Positions 8,457 through 18,084 are shown, counted from the first letter of the stretch. The stretch is DNA of 64,000 bases from DASRHT01 sp035293765 (GCA_035293765.1 DATGMF010000065.1:310001-374000), one strand, 5' to 3'. Made by a program: numbers and translations. The notes: generated from the letters alone by a model not told the origin.

Positions 8457-8591
8457 CGCATGCATGTATCCGCCATTATTGCATAGGCGGCGGCCCTGCA
8501 TGCATGGTACTCTTGTGTCTATATTACAACAATCTGGCGCATGCTGCGAAAGCATGCTTGAACATACTGGTTAATTGTCGAGGAGGAAGCT
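8457..8591 (+). promoter_or_regulatory. Structured alaS leader
   Basis: The transcript leader of about 125 bases can fold. CATGCATG blocks near 8460 and 8500 flank an inner CCGCC/GGCGG stem (about 8470-8488), followed by a GCATGC...GCATGC hairpin near 8539-8557. There is no T-box sequence (AGGGTGGNACCGCG), so a tRNA-sensing T-box is not supported. A role in alaS control is inference. Confidence 0.35.
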
Positions 8592-11234
8592 GTGTCTGTT
8601 GAAACAACTCTTACTGGAACCGAAATACGTACGCGTTTTTTAGATTTCTTTGCCAGCAAAGGTCATCTCAGGGTGCCCAGCTCGTCGCTGGTGCCGCGCA
8701 ATGATCCGACGGTATTATTGACGACCGCTGGTATGCAGCAGATGATCCCCTACTTCCTGGGGCGTGAAACTCCTCCAGCTTTACGGCTGACCTCGGCACA
8801 GAAATGTTTTCGCACGACCGATATCGATATCGTGGGCAACCAGCGCACGCTCACGTTTTTTGAGATGCTCGGCAACTTCTCCGTTGGCGATTATTTCAAA
8901 CGCGATGCCATCAGCTTTGCCTGGGAATTCCTGACCCGCGTGATAAAACTTCCCGCCGACCGCTTACATCCGACGGTCCACCCGGAAGACGACGAGGCGC
9001 CTAAGTACTGGAGCGAGGTGGCCGGTTTTCCCGAGGAGGCGATTGTGCGCCTGGAAGATAACTGGTGGGGGCCTCCTGGTGCATCCGGTCCCTGTGGACC
9101 CGATTCCGAGGTGTATTATGATCGCGGCGTTGAGCATGGTTGCGGACGGCCAGACTGCAAGCCGGGATGTGATTGCGAGCGTTTCCTGGAGATCTGGAAT
9201 CTGGTTTTTATGCAGTATTATCAGGATTTCGACGGTACCAGAACGCCGCTGCCCAAAAAGAATATAGATACAGGCATGGGTCTCGAACGCCTCTCGATGG
9301 TGATCCAGGGCAAAGAGTCGGTCTTCGACACCGATTTGTTTCGCACCATCATCGATCATTTCGCGGCCCTCGCCAATACTGCCTATGGCAAAAGTGAGCA
9401 GTCAGATACCTCCCTGCGCGTCATTGCCGATCATGCGCGCGCGCTGGTCTTCCTGGCTGCCGATGGCGTGCTGCCCAGCAACGAGAGGCGCGGCTACATC
9501 TTCCGTCGCATCCTGCGTCGCGCGGTGCGACATGGCAAGCTGCTGGGCCTGGAGCAACCATTCCTGTCGCAGGCTGCCGATGTCGTCATTAACCTGTTGG
9601 GCGATTATTACACCGAATTACATAGCCAGCGGGCGCGCATTGTGGAGGTATTGAGCCTGGAAGAGAAAAAATTTGGCCTGACGCTCAATACCGGCCTCTT
9701 GCTGCTCAACGAGTTGCTGGAGAGTTTAAAGCAGCGCCAGCAGACGGTTATTCCGGGCGAGGAAGTGTTCAAGCTTTATGATACGCATGGCTTCCCGGTT
9801 GAATTAACGCAGGAGATCGCCGCCGAGCAGGGCTTTACGGTGGATACGACTGGCTTTGAAGAGTCGATGCAGCGCCAGCAGGAGCGGAGTCGCTCGGCGA
9901 GCGGCTTTGTGCAGGCGCGCGATGACCAGGCGCTTACCCAGGTACTCAAGAAAGTTGGGACGACCGAATTTACCGGCTACCAGGGCATTACTGGTAGCGG
10001 TAAGGTCGTTGGCCTGGTTGTAGAGGGTGAAGAGGTTGAGAGCATCAGCGCGCCTCAGCAGGCGCTGGTCGTGCTCGACTCAACCCCCTTCTACGCGGAA
10101 AGCGGCGGGCAGGTTGGCGATCAGGGCGATATCAGCGGGCCGATGGGCGTTTTCCGCGTACGCGATACACGCCGCCCATTGAAGGGGCTAACGGTCCATT
10201 ATGGTAATCTTGCCGAGGGGCATTTGCGGCTGGGCGATAGCGTGCAGGCCGAGGTGATCGAATCCAATCGTGAAGATACCATGCGCAACCATAGCGCCAC
10301 GCATCTACTGCATAAGGCTCTACGCGATTTGCTGGGGCCGCAGGTGGAGCAGCGGGGATCGCTGGTCGAGCCGGAGCGATTGCGCTTCGACTTTAGCTGT
10401 CCGCGTCCGCTTACCCCTGCCGAGCTCGTGCAACTTGACGAGCAGATTAATCGCTGGATACGCGCGGACTTCCCCGTACGTACTAATATTATGCCTTTGC
10501 AGGATGCTCTGAGTACGGGCGCGATGGCGTTGTTCGGCGAAAAATACGAAGATCTCGTACGCGTTGTCTCAATGGGGAGCAGCACCGAACTTTGTGGCGG
10601 GACGCACTGCTCATCGACGGGCCAGATCGGGCTGTACATTACTGTGCAGGAGTCCAGCATTGCCGCGGGCATCCGGCGTATCGAGGCGCTGACCGGGCGT
10701 GCAGCCGAGGCTTACTGGCGACGACGTAGCAGCGTAGTTGACACATTGGCTGCCAGATTACAGGCGCACCCGGATACGCTGGAGGCACGCGTCGAGCAGT
10801 TGCTTCAGGAGTTGGCTCAGGCGCGTCGTCAGGTAGCGCAGTTTCAGCGTGAAGACGCGCTGCGCCAGGCTGATGCGTTGGTTGGTCGCGCCAGGGAGGT
10901 AGCGGGCGTTCCTGTCGTTGCGGCAACGGTCAGCGTTCCTGATGACAAAGTATTGCGCGAGATGGGTGACATTGTGCGTAGCAAGCTTGGCAGTCCTGGG
11001 GTGGTTGTGCTCGCCGGCGTTTGGGATGAGCGCGTGGGCATCCAGGTAAGCGTTGATGCAGCTTTGACAAAACGCGGCCTGCACGCTGGCAAGATCGCCG
11101 GAGCCGTAGGCACGCGGCTTGGCGGTAAGGGTGGTGGGCGGCCTGAGTCTGCGCAGGGAGGCGGCAAGAATAAGGCTGAGCTAGATGCGGCGCTTAATCT
11201 TGTGGTAACGTTGGTAAAGGAACAGCTCAAGTAA
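8592..11234 (+). CDS. alaS: Alanine-tRNA ligase
   Basis: Attaches alanine to tRNA-Ala in the cytoplasm. The 880-residue length is normal. Domains in order: class II catalytic core (GTEIRTRFLDFFASKGH, PTVLLTTAGMQQ, TFFEMLGNFSVGDYFK, FLEIWNLVFMQY), a Cys-rich insertion GCGRPDCKPGCDC near 195-207, the tRNA-binding helical domain, the editing domain (HSATHLLHKALRDLLG and CGGTHCSSTG, which carry the zinc ligands) and the C-Ala oligomerisation domain ending in GGGRPESAQGGG. GTG is the start, with GAGGAGG upstream. It heads the alaS-ruvX-mltG order seen in many bacteria, here with two extra genes inserted. Confidence 0.97.
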   Translation: MSVETTLTGTEIRTRFLDFFASKGHLRVPSSSLVPRNDPTVLLTTAGMQQMIPYFLGRETPPALRLTSAQKCFRTTDIDIVGNQRTLTFFEMLGNFSVGDYFKRDAISFAWEFLTRVIKLPADRLHPTVHPEDDEAPKYWSEVAGFPEEAIVRLEDNWWGPPGASGPCGPDSEVYYDRGVEHGCGRPDCKPGCDCERFLEIWNLVFMQYYQDFDGTRTPLPKKNIDTGMGLERLSMVIQGKESVFDTDLFRTIIDHFAALANTAYGKSEQSDTSLRVIADHARALVFLAADGVLPSNERRGYIFRRILRRAVRHGKLLGLEQPFLSQAADVVINLLGDYYTELHSQRARIVEVLSLEEKKFGLTLNTGLLLLNELLESLKQRQQTVIPGEEVFKLYDTHGFPVELTQEIAAEQGFTVDTTGFEESMQRQQERSRSASGFVQARDDQALTQVLKKVGTTEFTGYQGITGSGKVVGLVVEGEEVESISAPQQALVVLDSTPFYAESGGQVGDQGDISGPMGVFRVRDTRRPLKGLTVHYGNLAEGHLRLGDSVQAEVIESNREDTMRNHSATHLLHKALRDLLGPQVEQRGSLVEPERLRFDFSCPRPLTPAELVQLDEQINRWIRADFPVRTNIMPLQDALSTGAMALFGEKYEDLVRVVSMGSSTELCGGTHCSSTGQIGLYITVQESSIAAGIRRIEALTGRAAEAYWRRRSSVVDTLAARLQAHPDTLEARVEQLLQELAQARRQVAQFQREDALRQADALVGRAREVAGVPVVAATVSVPDDKVLREMGDIVRSKLGSPGVVVLAGVWDERVGIQVSVDAALTKRGLHAGKIAGAVGTRLGGKGGGRPESAQGGGKNKAELDAALNLVVTLVKEQLK

Positions 11235-11237
11235 ACT

Positions 11238-11267
11238 TTGCAAATCGGGTGACTTTTGTGCTATAAC
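11238..11267 (+). promoter_or_regulatory. Promoter before the FtsA/PilM-like gene
   Basis: TTGCAA at 11238-11243, 18 bases, then TATAAC at 11262-11267. Downstream at 11339-11360 the leader holds a hairpin (CCCCTTGCTT/AAGCAGGGG) whose style recalls IS200/IS605 ends, but no transposase is present. Confidence 0.5.
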
Positions 11268-11379
11268 GTACAGAAACGCAGGAAAAATGTAGTATTGAGG
11301 ATATGTTAGCTGGTAAGTGACGATAGTGGACTTTTCCTCCCCTTGCTTGAAAGCAGGGGTTTCCAAGAAAGTTTCGTTG

Positions 11380-12720
11380 ATGAAAAATCTTTTTCACAGT
11401 CTGCGCAACCTCTGGGGAGGGCGCGAAGAGCGTGATGATTATGCGGGCGAGTACGATGAGTATGATGAGGAGGAAGTGGCGCCGGGCGATGGCGATCAAA
11501 CTCAACTCTTTACCGCGCTTGATATTGGCACTGCCTTTGCGAAAGCCCTGATTGTCGAAGTGCGGGGGGATCATGCGGAAGTGCTGGGGGTGGGACGCTA
11601 TCCCCAGAGTTACACGCATATGTCCGATGGCATTGTGACCGACATCCCCGGCGTCATCGCCAATTGCAATGAGGCGCTGCTCAGGGCGGAAAAGGCTGCT
11701 GGCGGGATCATCGCCCCGTCGGCGGTAATTGGCATCGCGGGTGAACTGGTCAAGGGCAGCTCCATCACCGTCAGCAAGCAGCGCCAGAATCCGACGAAGC
11801 AGATTACGGTCGAAGAACTGGAAGCCCTGATAATGACCGCGCAGCAGAAACTGCTCAAAAGCGCCAAAGAACGGATCGCGGCGGAGACAGGCTATCAAAA
11901 TATTGACGTGCGGTTAACCAATGCTGCTGTAATCTCTGTGCGTATTGATGGGCAAACTGTGAACAACCCGATAAGTTTTCGTGGGCGTCACTTCTCGCTC
12001 ACGCTCTTTAGCGCCTTCGCGCCCCTGACGCAACTGGGGGCGCTGGAAACGGTGGCGCAAGGACTGGATCTAACGCTCATGACCATTGTCGCGGAGCCGT
12101 ACGCCTTGGCCCGCTGCCTGAGCACCAATGCCAGCGCCGATAGCGGGGCCATTTTTATTGATATCGGCGGAGGTACAACCGATATCGCCCTGGTGCGGCA
12201 GGGAGGGATAGAAGAGACGCGGATGTTCGCGTTGGGGGGAAGAACCTTCACGCGGCGTATCGCCACAAGTAAGGGGATCTCGATAAAAGATGCCGAACGG
12301 TTAAAAATCAGTTATAGTAATGGAGAGATCAAAGGTAGCTCCAAAGATGAGATCCATACTATCCTCGCGCCTGAGTGCCAGACGTGGATGGATAGCGTCG
12401 AACTGCTGATCGACGAGCTGGCAAAGGGAGAATTGTTGCCGCCTGCGATTTATGTCGTGGGGGGCGGAGCCGGATTAACCGATATTCACCAGAAGCTAGA
12501 AAGTTTTCCCTGGACGGAACGGCTCCCGTTCTCGCGTCAGCCGATTATCCGCACCGTGCAGCCGGAGATGGTCGGGAGCATCTCCGATCACGAGGGCCTG
12601 TTAGTGAACGCGCAGGATATCACGCCGATGGCTCTGGCGTTTCAGGCAATTGAATTACAGAATGAAAATGACGTTTTGGAAAGAGCGCTGGATCGCGTTA
12701 TTACTAATATGCATATATGA
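11380..12720 (+). CDS. FtsA/PilM-like actin-fold ATPase
   Basis: A 446-residue actin-superfamily ATPase. After a short basic, Trp-containing start and an acidic linker, phosphate loop 1 is ALDIGTAFAKALIVE (about 47-61) and phosphate loop 2 is FIDIGGGTTDIALV. The adenosine-site strand is IYVVGGGAGLTDIH. The middle carries an FtsA/PilM-type insertion (EELEALIMTAQQKL...). FtsA tethers FtsZ to the membrane; PilM anchors type IV pilus assembly. No ftsZ or pil genes are adjacent. The next gene encodes a membrane-anchored baseplate-J-like protein, a plausible partner. ATG 11380 is preferred over an in-frame GTG at 11317, though its ribosome binding site is weak. Confidence 0.75.
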   Translation: MKNLFHSLRNLWGGREERDDYAGEYDEYDEEEVAPGDGDQTQLFTALDIGTAFAKALIVEVRGDHAEVLGVGRYPQSYTHMSDGIVTDIPGVIANCNEALLRAEKAAGGIIAPSAVIGIAGELVKGSSITVSKQRQNPTKQITVEELEALIMTAQQKLLKSAKERIAAETGYQNIDVRLTNAAVISVRIDGQTVNNPISFRGRHFSLTLFSAFAPLTQLGALETVAQGLDLTLMTIVAEPYALARCLSTNASADSGAIFIDIGGGTTDIALVRQGGIEETRMFALGGRTFTRRIATSKGISIKDAERLKISYSNGEIKGSSKDEIHTILAPECQTWMDSVELLIDELAKGELLPPAIYVVGGGAGLTDIHQKLESFPWTERLPFSRQPIIRTVQPEMVGSISDHEGLLVNAQDITPMALAFQAIELQNENDVLERALDRVITNMHI

Positions 12721-12785
12721 TTGCATAAACATTTCCAGACGTATCTGGCATGCATAAGATTTCTACAAGTGCCGATAGGGGGTAA

Positions 12786-15383
12786 ATGGGCTTTATGAGT
12801 GATGAGCAGATGATCTATATCAGCCCCGACGATGATCTGACGAGTGTGCGTGAGCGTCTGGAAGGGGTGCTATCGAAGCAGGTCACTCTTATTATTCCTC
12901 CGCATACGCAATTGCGCAGTCATGTTGCCTGGAAGCTACTGCATGCGCGTGCTCGTGAGATGGGGAAGGAAGTCTTAATCATTAGTTCTGACCCACAAAT
13001 TCGGTCGGTTGCGCAGGCGGTGAAATTTAGAGTTGCCAATTCGTTAGAGGCTTCTCAGTCGGGCCAGGTTCGCTCCGGCAGCAGCCGTTCCGGGCGCATC
13101 AGCGCAGTTGGTAAGGGAAAATCGCCGGGCGCATCCTCCCAACGTTCTGCTCCTGGCAAAGAGACAGAAGCGCGCGGAACTGATAGCCCACGGTCGCGCC
13201 TGCAGCGGCAGACGAGCCGAAAATCACCCGATGCGGTCGAGCGTACAAGTGAAAAGCCGGGTGGCAAACGGCCCGGTGCCGGCGAGACGATTACAGGGAA
13301 GATGAGTAATATTATCCCTCCCGCTTTTCGCGTGCCTGATAAGCAATATGGGCAGCCGTACGATTTCCGCATTGATACAGCCCCGCCTATTCAGCCACTG
13401 CCCGCGGAGCCAATTGAGGAGCCGGACCTGTTCCTGGAGGATTATCACCAGTCGCAGGATATTCGCAAAGCCGCCAGCGGGGAGATCCCACGGCAGCGGT
13501 TGCAAGAGGCTGCTGATACGCCCCCACGCATGCCTGAAGAGGACGCGCCCGAGGACGAATCGCTGCTTGCCCATAGACATACTCCGTTGCCGCGTATTCA
13601 AGACGATCCCTACGAGTTTATGCAGGACTCGCAGCCGCCTCCCCCGGCAGAGCAAAGGGCCGCAGTATCAATGGAGGACCTTGATACCAGTCAGCATGCG
13701 ATCAGGGATATTTCTGAACCTCCAATAGAGATTGTTGAAGGCGAGATCGAGTATCAGGGCGATATGGGAGATTTTGTCATCCATGACGATAGCGACGCGC
13801 CCCCGGCTGCTCGACCATCGCAGCCACGCGACTTACGCCGCCCTGGTCGCACGGGTACGGCGGGCAAAGAGTTACGGCTTCCGCCGGAGATGAATCGAGA
13901 AGAGGATGCTTTACCGCCAATAGCGGATGTACCCACACGCGTGATACGACCGTCGCAGCCATTGCCGCAATCGCGTCCCCGTTCTGGGCCAATCAGGCCA
14001 GCCGCTTCCGCTCCCCGGCAGGTTCCAGGCACTGCCACTGGAGCAAGGTCAACGCGCTCTCAGCCTATAGGCCGTCCAGCAATGAGCTCTACCAGCGCGG
14101 GTCGTCCGCGTGTTGGCGCACAAACCCAGACCCGATCTCAGAAAGCCACGCGCCGTAGATTGAGCGCCAGTAATGCCCTGTTAATCGCTTCTGTTGTTGC
14201 CGTACTGGCAATTATTGGCTCGCTGGCTTACTTTGGCCCGTCGGCCTCCGTCGCCGTCACGCTCCCATCGCGGGATTATTTCCATGCCGTTCACCTGGTG
14301 GCGCGCCCGAATGTAGCAGCCAATCCTGGTCTTGCAGTTGTACCAGCCCAGACGCAGATCAAAACCTTTACCGTCAGCGGCACCGGTACCGCAACGGGTA
14401 AGACGAGGGTGGGAACCGTTCCGGCCACCGGAACCGTTTTTTTCACCAATAATGGCACGGCGCCGGTTGAAATTCCCACCGGCAGCGTTGTCGCAACCGG
14501 CGATGCCAATGCCGTATTGTTTGTGACGACCGCGGACGCAGTCATCTCACCGGCCAACGCCAACCCGCCTCCTGCGCCCATCCCTGTACCTGTTCAAGCG
14601 CAAAAGGCTGGCGAGAGCGGCAATGTCGCGGCGGGAAGTATTACCGTGATCCCAGACGATAGCCTGAACACGATTGCTCAATTCAATAAAGTCCAGCCGG
14701 CTAATCTCAAGTTAAAAGTGATCAATGATAAGGATATTACCGGCGGAGGTACAGGAACAGCCACCGTTGTCTTACGGCAGGACCTTGATGGCGTAAAAAA
14801 ATCGTTGCACGCGCAGGCTCAAGGGGATATTGATGCCTGGCTCAAGCAGCTCTCCGCCAACGGCGTCATGGGAAAAACCTCTGTCACAGATACGCTGGTG
14901 AACCCGCCTGGAGAGGGGCAGGTTGTCAATAACGGAAGCTTCCCGGCTGTGTTGAAGATTGATGTCGCGGCGCTCTATCTGCCTGGAGCCTCGCTGCAGT
15001 CCGCAGCTCTTGCTCAGCTCAACCGCTTTATTGCTAAAGATGCAGCATACCCAAATTACGTTGTCGTTACCGATGCAAAGCACCCGGTTCGGATCGATGG
15101 GTTACGGCAATCTGCCGGGGACCTGGCAGGGATGACGCTTGACTTTACTGCCACCGCCAGGGCAACGCCAAATATTACCGCGGATGCCGTACGACGCATG
15201 ATCGCGGGCACATCCATCGGGGATGCTCAGACGCTGCTAGCCAGCCGCATACCCGGGGTGCAGAAGCAGAGCGTTGAGATCAAAGTCTCTCCCGGCTTCA
15301 TATCCTGGGTGCCGTTCTTCCCTGGGCGGATCGATGTGATCTTCGTACCTGGATCGGTACCTCCGACAAAGCAAAAGGCTTGA
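12786..15383 (+). CDS. Membrane-anchored baseplate-J-like protein
   Basis: An 865-residue protein with three parts. The N-terminal domain (about 1-85) has a pattern of alternating strands and helices (VTLIIPPHTQLRSHVAWKLLHARAREMGKEVLIISSD). A long, low-complexity, Pro/Arg/Ser-rich cytoplasmic region spans about 90-460. A single membrane helix (about 462-483) is followed by an extracellular beta-rich part that carries repeated VPATGTVFFTN-like segments and a C-terminal alpha/beta part. Proteins of this layout in Chloroflexota are often labelled baseplate J/gp47 family. The neighbouring FtsA/PilM-like ATPase probably acts with it. No phage structural genes are present, so it is not prophage. 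ATG at 12795 is an alternative start. Confidence 0.6.
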   Translation: MGFMSDEQMIYISPDDDLTSVRERLEGVLSKQVTLIIPPHTQLRSHVAWKLLHARAREMGKEVLIISSDPQIRSVAQAVKFRVANSLEASQSGQVRSGSSRSGRISAVGKGKSPGASSQRSAPGKETEARGTDSPRSRLQRQTSRKSPDAVERTSEKPGGKRPGAGETITGKMSNIIPPAFRVPDKQYGQPYDFRIDTAPPIQPLPAEPIEEPDLFLEDYHQSQDIRKAASGEIPRQRLQEAADTPPRMPEEDAPEDESLLAHRHTPLPRIQDDPYEFMQDSQPPPPAEQRAAVSMEDLDTSQHAIRDISEPPIEIVEGEIEYQGDMGDFVIHDDSDAPPAARPSQPRDLRRPGRTGTAGKELRLPPEMNREEDALPPIADVPTRVIRPSQPLPQSRPRSGPIRPAASAPRQVPGTATGARSTRSQPIGRPAMSSTSAGRPRVGAQTQTRSQKATRRRLSASNALLIASVVAVLAIIGSLAYFGPSASVAVTLPSRDYFHAVHLVARPNVAANPGLAVVPAQTQIKTFTVSGTGTATGKTRVGTVPATGTVFFTNNGTAPVEIPTGSVVATGDANAVLFVTTADAVISPANANPPPAPIPVPVQAQKAGESGNVAAGSITVIPDDSLNTIAQFNKVQPANLKLKVINDKDITGGGTGTATVVLRQDLDGVKKSLHAQAQGDIDAWLKQLSANGVMGKTSVTDTLVNPPGEGQVVNNGSFPAVLKIDVAALYLPGASLQSAALAQLNRFIAKDAAYPNYVVVTDAKHPVRIDGLRQSAGDLAGMTLDFTATARATPNITADAVRRMIAGTSIGDAQTLLASRIPGVQKQSVEIKVSPGFISWVPFFPGRIDVIFVPGSVPPTKQKA

Positions 15384-15548
15384 TGGTTTCGGTAGGGTTA
15401 GTTTTTGCGAGCGTTCCTCTCCAGCCATTATAATATGGCACAGATGGCAAGAGGTACTATCGGGCCGCGTGGTTGTAGACAAAAACTCTTCTCTCTAGAT
15501 AGAATACAGTGGGTTGGTCTGGTATAAAGGGAGGTATGGTGATAATGT

Positions 15549-16058
15549 ATGACCCGGTTGATAGCTCTAGATGTTGGTGAAGCCAGGATTGGTGTAGCTG
15601 TGAGTGATGCTACAGGCTTCCTGGCTTCTCCATATACCACGTTGCATGTCTCGCGCGACGAGCAACAAGTCTGGAGCGCGATCCAGCGCATTATTGAGGA
15701 GAGAGAGGCGGAGGGACTCGTCATTGGCCTGCCAATCAGCTTGGATGGGCAGGTACATCAGCAGGGAGAGCGCGTACAGGCATTCGCGGAACGTTTGCGA
15801 CCACACGTTACTATTCCGCTGGTCTTTTGGGATGAGCGTCTTTCGACCGTCGAGGCGCAGCGTCTACTGGCAGAGCGTAGTCAGGAGGATGAGGGGAGGC
15901 GTGGGCGGCCCGGTAGACATGGCGGACAGAGTGGGAGACAGCGGCATCGGGCGAAGCAGCGCAGACGAGGGCAGGAGATTGATGCTCTCGCGGCTGCCGT
16001 CTTCCTTCAGGATTATCTGAATCATCTGAGCAGCAAGGCGGAGGAAAAGCAACTATGA
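15549..16058 (+). CDS. ruvX: RuvX/YqgF Holliday-junction-resolvase-fold protein
   Basis: RNase-H-fold nuclease implicated in 5' processing of pre-16S rRNA and possibly Holliday junction cleavage. Key parts: IALDVGEARIGVAVSD (catalytic Asp at 8), LVIGLPISLDG, FWDERLSTVEAQRLL and EIDALAAAVFLQDYL (last catalytic Asp). Length 169 exceeds the usual 140 because of an Arg/Gly-rich insertion at about 115-145, just before the last motif. The ATG follows GGGAGG by 14 bases, a long spacing. It overlaps mltG by four bases (ATGA). Confidence 0.9.
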   Translation: MTRLIALDVGEARIGVAVSDATGFLASPYTTLHVSRDEQQVWSAIQRIIEEREAEGLVIGLPISLDGQVHQQGERVQAFAERLRPHVTIPLVFWDERLSTVEAQRLLAERSQEDEGRRGRPGRHGGQSGRQRHRAKQRRRGQEIDALAAAVFLQDYLNHLSSKAEEKQL

Positions 16059-17149
16059 GAAAAACAGGCTCGCGATCAGCTATTATTGCGGTTATTTTGC
16101 TTGGTTTAATTCTTTTCGGCGTCGGTTCTTATGCCTGGACTACCGCATCTGACATTTTCCAACCGGTCAGTCCTGCCGGTAAGGGGAGGACTATTACCAT
16201 TGAAATTGTAAAGGGCGAATCAACTGCCCAGATTGCTGATGTGTTACAGGCAAAAGGTTTGATAAAGAATGCGCTGGCATTTAGAATATGGGCGCGTATT
16301 AAAGGATTGGACACGCGTTTGCAGGCTGGCATTTACCGGAAGTTGAATACCAGTATGACCATCAGCGATATTACCGATCAACTGCTTGACGCTCAGCCGG
16401 ATGCCGTGCGCGTCGTTATCCCTGAAGGGTGGCGTTTGGAACAGATAGGGTTGCGCTTTGCAAACTCCGGGCTGGTTCGGTTCAACATGAAGGACTTCCT
16501 TACATACACGAAAAACATCAATAAGTATCCTGATGCAGGCAAGTATCCCATTTTACAAAATGTGCCCAAGGATCGACCAACGATGGAAGGGCTGCTCTTC
16601 CCTGCCAGTTATGAGGTGGCCGTTGATAGCACCGCCAGAGACGTGATCGGGATGATGTTGAAGACGACCAGCGACGTGATACAGCAAAATCATCTTGACA
16701 AAGTGGCCCAGCAGCATCAAATGAATCTTTATCAAATGCTGACATTAGCATCGATTGTCGAGCGAGAGACGTTGTTTGATGAGGATCGTGCAAAAATTGC
16801 CAGCGTCTATTGGAATCGCCTCTATCGACCGAATGCGGAAACTGTAGGGCTTTTACAGGCTGATCCAACTGTGCAGTACGCGCGGGATACGTTGAACGCT
16901 CCGCAGACGTACTGGCAGCCGTTGAATGATGTGGGCGGCAATATTGCTGCGAGTAGCCCCTGGAATACCTATGTGAATAAGGGCCTGCCCCCGACGCCCA
17001 TTTGTAGCCCTGGACTTGCCAGTATGCAGGTAGCTGCGGACCCGCCGCAAACTAATCTGTACTTTTTCCTGGCGAAAAAAGATGGTCATTCCGTTTTTGA
17101 GTCAACGTTGGCACAGTTTTTGCAGGATAAGCAGAAGTATCTGCCCTGA
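16055..17149 (+). CDS. mltG: Endolytic murein transglycosylase MltG
   Basis: Cuts nascent peptidoglycan glycan strands at the membrane. It has one N-terminal membrane helix (about 9-29), a LysM-like region (EIVKGESTAQIADVLQAKGLI, about 50-70) and the YceG catalytic domain. Glu236 in LASIVERE is the catalytic acid, matching Glu218 of the E. coli enzyme. Motifs LQADPTVQYA and SPWNTYVNKGLPPTPI are typical. At 364 residues it is normal. It overlaps ruvX by four bases and precedes uppP by 26, giving an envelope-synthesis operon. Confidence 0.95.
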   Translation: MRKTGSRSAIIAVILLGLILFGVGSYAWTTASDIFQPVSPAGKGRTITIEIVKGESTAQIADVLQAKGLIKNALAFRIWARIKGLDTRLQAGIYRKLNTSMTISDITDQLLDAQPDAVRVVIPEGWRLEQIGLRFANSGLVRFNMKDFLTYTKNINKYPDAGKYPILQNVPKDRPTMEGLLFPASYEVAVDSTARDVIGMMLKTTSDVIQQNHLDKVAQQHQMNLYQMLTLASIVERETLFDEDRAKIASVYWNRLYRPNAETVGLLQADPTVQYARDTLNAPQTYWQPLNDVGGNIAASSPWNTYVNKGLPPTPICSPGLASMQVAADPPQTNLYFFLAKKDGHSVFESTLAQFLQDKQKYLP

Positions 17150-17175
17150 TTATTACCTGATATTGAGAGAAACTT

Positions 17176-18084
17176 ATGAATATTAACATCTGGCAATCAC
17201 TGTTTCTGGGCTTGTTGCAGGGAGTCACCGAGCTGTTTCCTATTAGCAGCTTAGGGCATACAGTGATTCTTCCAGGACTTTTCGGCTGGGGGAATCTTGT
17301 CAGCGATACAGCCTGTGGCGGACAAAGCTGTTTCTTACCGCTGATTGTCGCTCTGCATCTGGGGACGAGTATTGCGTTGCTGCTCTACTTCTGGCGCGAT
17401 TGGTTGCAGGTGGGTCAGACATTGGTGAAAAGCGTCAAAGAGGGCGAGGTGCGTCAGGGAACAGAGGAGTGGGTGAGCTGGCTGATTATTATTGGCTGCA
17501 TTCCCGCAGGTTTGCTAGGTGTTTTTCTTGAGACGCCGCTCAAGCAACTCTTTGCCTCACCGTTGATTGCGGCGACTTTTCTGGTGGTGAATGGTTCGGT
17601 CCTCTTTCTGGGGGAAAGCCTGCGCCGCCGCGCTGAAGCCGACTTTAAGTTACTTTCTCCCAGGGAGCGCGAAGCTCGTTTTCGCCCCCTGGCCTCGCTC
17701 TCGTGGAAAGAGGCCCTGGTCGTTGGCTCTGCTCAGGCCCTGGCTCTTATCCCGGGTTTCTCTCGCTCCGGTATGACGATTGTGGCGGGATTGGGGGTGC
17801 GGCTGACTCACGAGGATTCAGCCCGCTATTCTTTCCTGCTCGGCACGCCAATCATCTTCGCAGCTGCCATTTTAGAGGTGCCCCTGCTGTTTCAGCAAGC
17901 CCTCTCCATCCAGGTGATGATTTTTGCCGGCATGGTCGTGTCGGGCGTGGCGGCTTTTTTGAGCACGAAATTTCTGATGAAGTACTTCGAGACCGGGCGG
18001 CTTGATCCCTTCGCCTACTATTGCTGGGCGGTCGGGATTATTGCGCTCATTTTGTTCCTGACGGTCGCCCGCGGCTCTCTATAA
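17176..18084 (+). CDS. uppP: Undecaprenyl-diphosphatase UppP
   Basis: Integral membrane enzyme that removes a phosphate from undecaprenyl diphosphate and recycles the lipid carrier for peptidoglycan. The first motif is GVTELFPISSLGH (Glu19, Ser24-25, His28), and the second is PGFSRSGMT (about 193-201), with the catalytic Arg. Eight hydrophobic segments fit the family. At 302 residues it is slightly longer than the E. coli protein because of a short loop with two Cys (DTACGGQSC, about 42-50). It sits directly after mltG, matching its role. Confidence 0.95.
   Translation: MNINIWQSLFLGLLQGVTELFPISSLGHTVILPGLFGWGNLVSDTACGGQSCFLPLIVALHLGTSIALLLYFWRDWLQVGQTLVKSVKEGEVRQGTEEWVSWLIIIGCIPAGLLGVFLETPLKQLFASPLIAATFLVVNGSVLFLGESLRRRAEADFKLLSPREREARFRPLASLSWKEALVVGSAQALALIPGFSRSGMTIVAGLGVRLTHEDSARYSFLLGTPIIFAAAILEVPLLFQQALSIQVMIFAGMVVSGVAAFLSTKFLMKYFETGRLDPFAYYCWAVGIIALILFLTVARGSL

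Noticed and set aside
8457..8591. T-box leader before alaS
   Set aside because: The conserved T-box core AGGGTGGNACCGCG is not found.
11339..11360. IS200/IS605-like hairpin before the FtsA/PilM-like gene
   Set aside because: The stem is imperfect and no transposase or second end was found; kept only as a remark.
11227..11898. 223-codon minus-strand frame opposite the FtsA/PilM-like gene
   Set aside because: It has no domain pattern or ribosome binding site and runs across a gene with clear actin-fold motifs; it is a mirror of that gene's codon use.
13224..13655. 143-codon minus-strand frame inside the baseplate-J-like gene
   Set aside because: It lies opposite a low-complexity coding region whose base composition favours open antisense frames.
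12786..15383. Phage baseplate gene suggesting a prophage or contractile system
   Set aside because: Only a baseplate-J-like domain is present, in a membrane-anchored protein with no other tail, capsid or sheath genes.
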